Source of the DNA: Phymatolithon calcareum
Lineage: Eukaryota > Rhodophyta > Florideophyceae > Hapalidiales
Assembly: GCA_977006965.1 (NCBI GenBank)
Contig: OZ345377.1
Coordinates: forward strand, 1,240,001-1,304,000
Direction: 5' to 3'
DNA: 64,000 nucleotides
Below are positions 63,200-64,000 of the stretch, piece by piece. Both the position numbers and the translations under genes were made by a program. Numbering within the stretch: the first letter of the stretch is position 1; every line of letters starts with the position of its first letter. Under the pieces are notes generated by a model, which searched no databases, had not been told where the DNA came from, and was given only the letters and a program-made list of their open reading frames with translations.

Positions 63200-64000
63200 A
63201 TGGACAACTCGCAAGGAACACTGAAGGTCGAAAAACTCACCGAGACCAATTTCCACGCTTGGAAGCAGAAAATTCAGCTAGTACTATCATTCCGCGAGCT
63301 CGATGAGTACATCGAGGTAAGCCCTCCGGCAAGGGACACAGACGAGTTCAAAGTCTGGCGTCGACATGACAATAAGGCTAAAGCGATTATTGGTCTATCC
63401 CTTTCCGATACCCATCTCGAACATGTCCGAGGTGTCGAAACGGCGAAAGAAATGTGGCATGCGATTCTCAACATATTCGAACGCCATACGCTTCTTAACA
63501 AACTCGCCGCTCGTCGCAAGTTCTATACCGCCACAATGCTCGAGGGCGAAAAGATACTGCCATACACCAACCGAATTCGTCAGCTCGCATCCACACTCAA
63601 ATCAATGGGTGTTGACATCGACGACAAGGAAATGGCAATGGCTGTCCTGAATGGTCTTCCGGATCGTTATGACAGTCTCATCAGTGCCTTAGACGCACTT
63701 GGGAACGAGGACGAGATATTCTCTCTCGAGTTTGTGAAGAGCCGCCTTCTACAAGAGGAGCAACGTATGACTATGCGCCTCGAAGCCTCGACGGAGAAGT
63801 CTGAGTCCACGGCTCTTGTAAGTGCAACTCAAAATGGTTCATACGCCTATGACCATTTTGATCATTGCAATCGAGCTGGACATCCTTCTCTCAGGTGTTG
63901 GGTCAAGTTTCCACACCTTGCACCACCGGGATACAAACCTCCGGGTCGAAAAGGAAAGAAGGACAAACCGACTGCCTTAATTGCTGGTGAAACAGAATCT
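63200..64000 (+). CDS. gag: Ty1/copia Gag, partial (C-terminus beyond the window)
   Basis: Open from ATG 63200 (MDNSQGTLKVEKL) to the window edge without a stop, 267 codons. It has the copia-type Gag (UBN2) fold markers: TETNFHAWKQKIQLVL near the start, AKAIIGLSLSD, AKEMWHAILNIFE, KLAARRKFYTATMLEGE, YTNRIRQLASTLKSMG and VLNGLPDRYDSLISAL. The zinc knuckle near residue 220 reads FDHCNRAGHPSLRC, so the first Cys of CCHC is replaced by Phe. The gene is intact as far as visible and expected to encode the capsid of the particle. Confidence 0.88.
   Translation, partial: MDNSQGTLKVEKLTETNFHAWKQKIQLVLSFRELDEYIEVSPPARDTDEFKVWRRHDNKAKAIIGLSLSDTHLEHVRGVETAKEMWHAILNIFERHTLLNKLAARRKFYTATMLEGEKILPYTNRIRQLASTLKSMGVDIDDKEMAMAVLNGLPDRYDSLISALDALGNEDEIFSLEFVKSRLLQEEQRMTMRLEASTEKSESTALVSATQNGSYAYDHFDHCNRAGHPSLRCWVKFPHLAPPGYKPPGRKGKKDKPTALIAGETES

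Larger units (their letters stand above)
62006..64000 (+). mobile_element. Ty1/copia element, 5' part, running off the window
   Basis: Begins with TGTTGGAAATG, the typical start of a copia LTR, in DNA much more AT-rich than the gypsy block to the left. It contains a TATA box (62297-62303), a leader and gag from 63200. The LTR end and the primer-binding site were not identified. The five bases before it are GAGCG, which would be repeated after the 3' LTR if the boundary is right. Confidence 0.75.

Noticed and set aside
1-64000. CRISPR arrays, bacterial operons or rRNA genes
   Set aside because: None seen; spacing, gene content and retrotransposons are eukaryotic.

Overview
The window looks like nuclear DNA of a eukaryote with compact, mostly single-exon genes and many transposable elements. 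The host genes (CDC23/APC8, a Bet1-type SNARE, a mitochondrial carrier, a C2 protein, a guanine deaminase-like gene) are eukaryotic. A florideophyte red alga of the Chondrus type would fit intron-poor gene islands between retrotransposon blocks, but this is an inference from style, not from a marker gene.

Layout. (1) 1-5 kb: no convincing gene, one possible zinc-knuckle relic (376-1400, minus) and a perfect 58-bp palindrome (4543-4600). (2) 5-13.6 kb: three large reading frames, two unrecognised (5190-7028 plus, 7131-8426 minus) and one TNP2-like transposase (8696-12748 plus). They may form one multi-gene DNA transposon. A CACTA-type terminal motif lies at 13568. (3) 14-27 kb: decayed genes. 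These are a multi-pass membrane frame, two tandem F-box/LRR paralogues, a guanine deaminase with one in-frame TAA, and a trypsin-like protease in three frames. An intact DUF5071 gene and a 5'-truncated LINE with a 15-bp target-site duplication lie among them. (4) 28.9-33.1 kb: a 1365-residue NLR-type protein with an N-terminal helical domain, NB-ARC and 11 almost identical 43-residue WD40 repeats that differ at a few fixed positions. Its 3' end touches a ~450-bp repeat that also occurs at 24.6 kb. (5) 34-44.5 kb: the host gene island, with a hypothetical protein, Bet1-like SNARE, C2 protein, CDC23/APC8, methyltransferase, mitochondrial carrier and a secreted vWA protein. (6) 46-48 kb: a LINE relic with an endonuclease start joined to reverse transcriptase. 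(7) 51.2-64 kb: nested LTR retrotransposons, namely a minus-strand copia pol fragment, a Ty3/gypsy chromovirus with gag, damaged pol and a large antisense ORF, and the 5' end of another copia element running off the window.

Main points. The best candidate for new biology is the NLR-WD40 gene: its repeats are homogenised except at sites that look like the diversifying sites of fungal HET-E/HET-D-type NWD proteins, which suggests a fast-evolving recognition receptor. Second is the three-gene element at 5-13 kb. Third is the gypsy element, with a hairpin-rich leader, a candidate -1 frameshift site at the gag stop and an antisense ORF. Many otherwise readable frames carry a single in-frame stop, pointing to recent decay of genes and transposons here.
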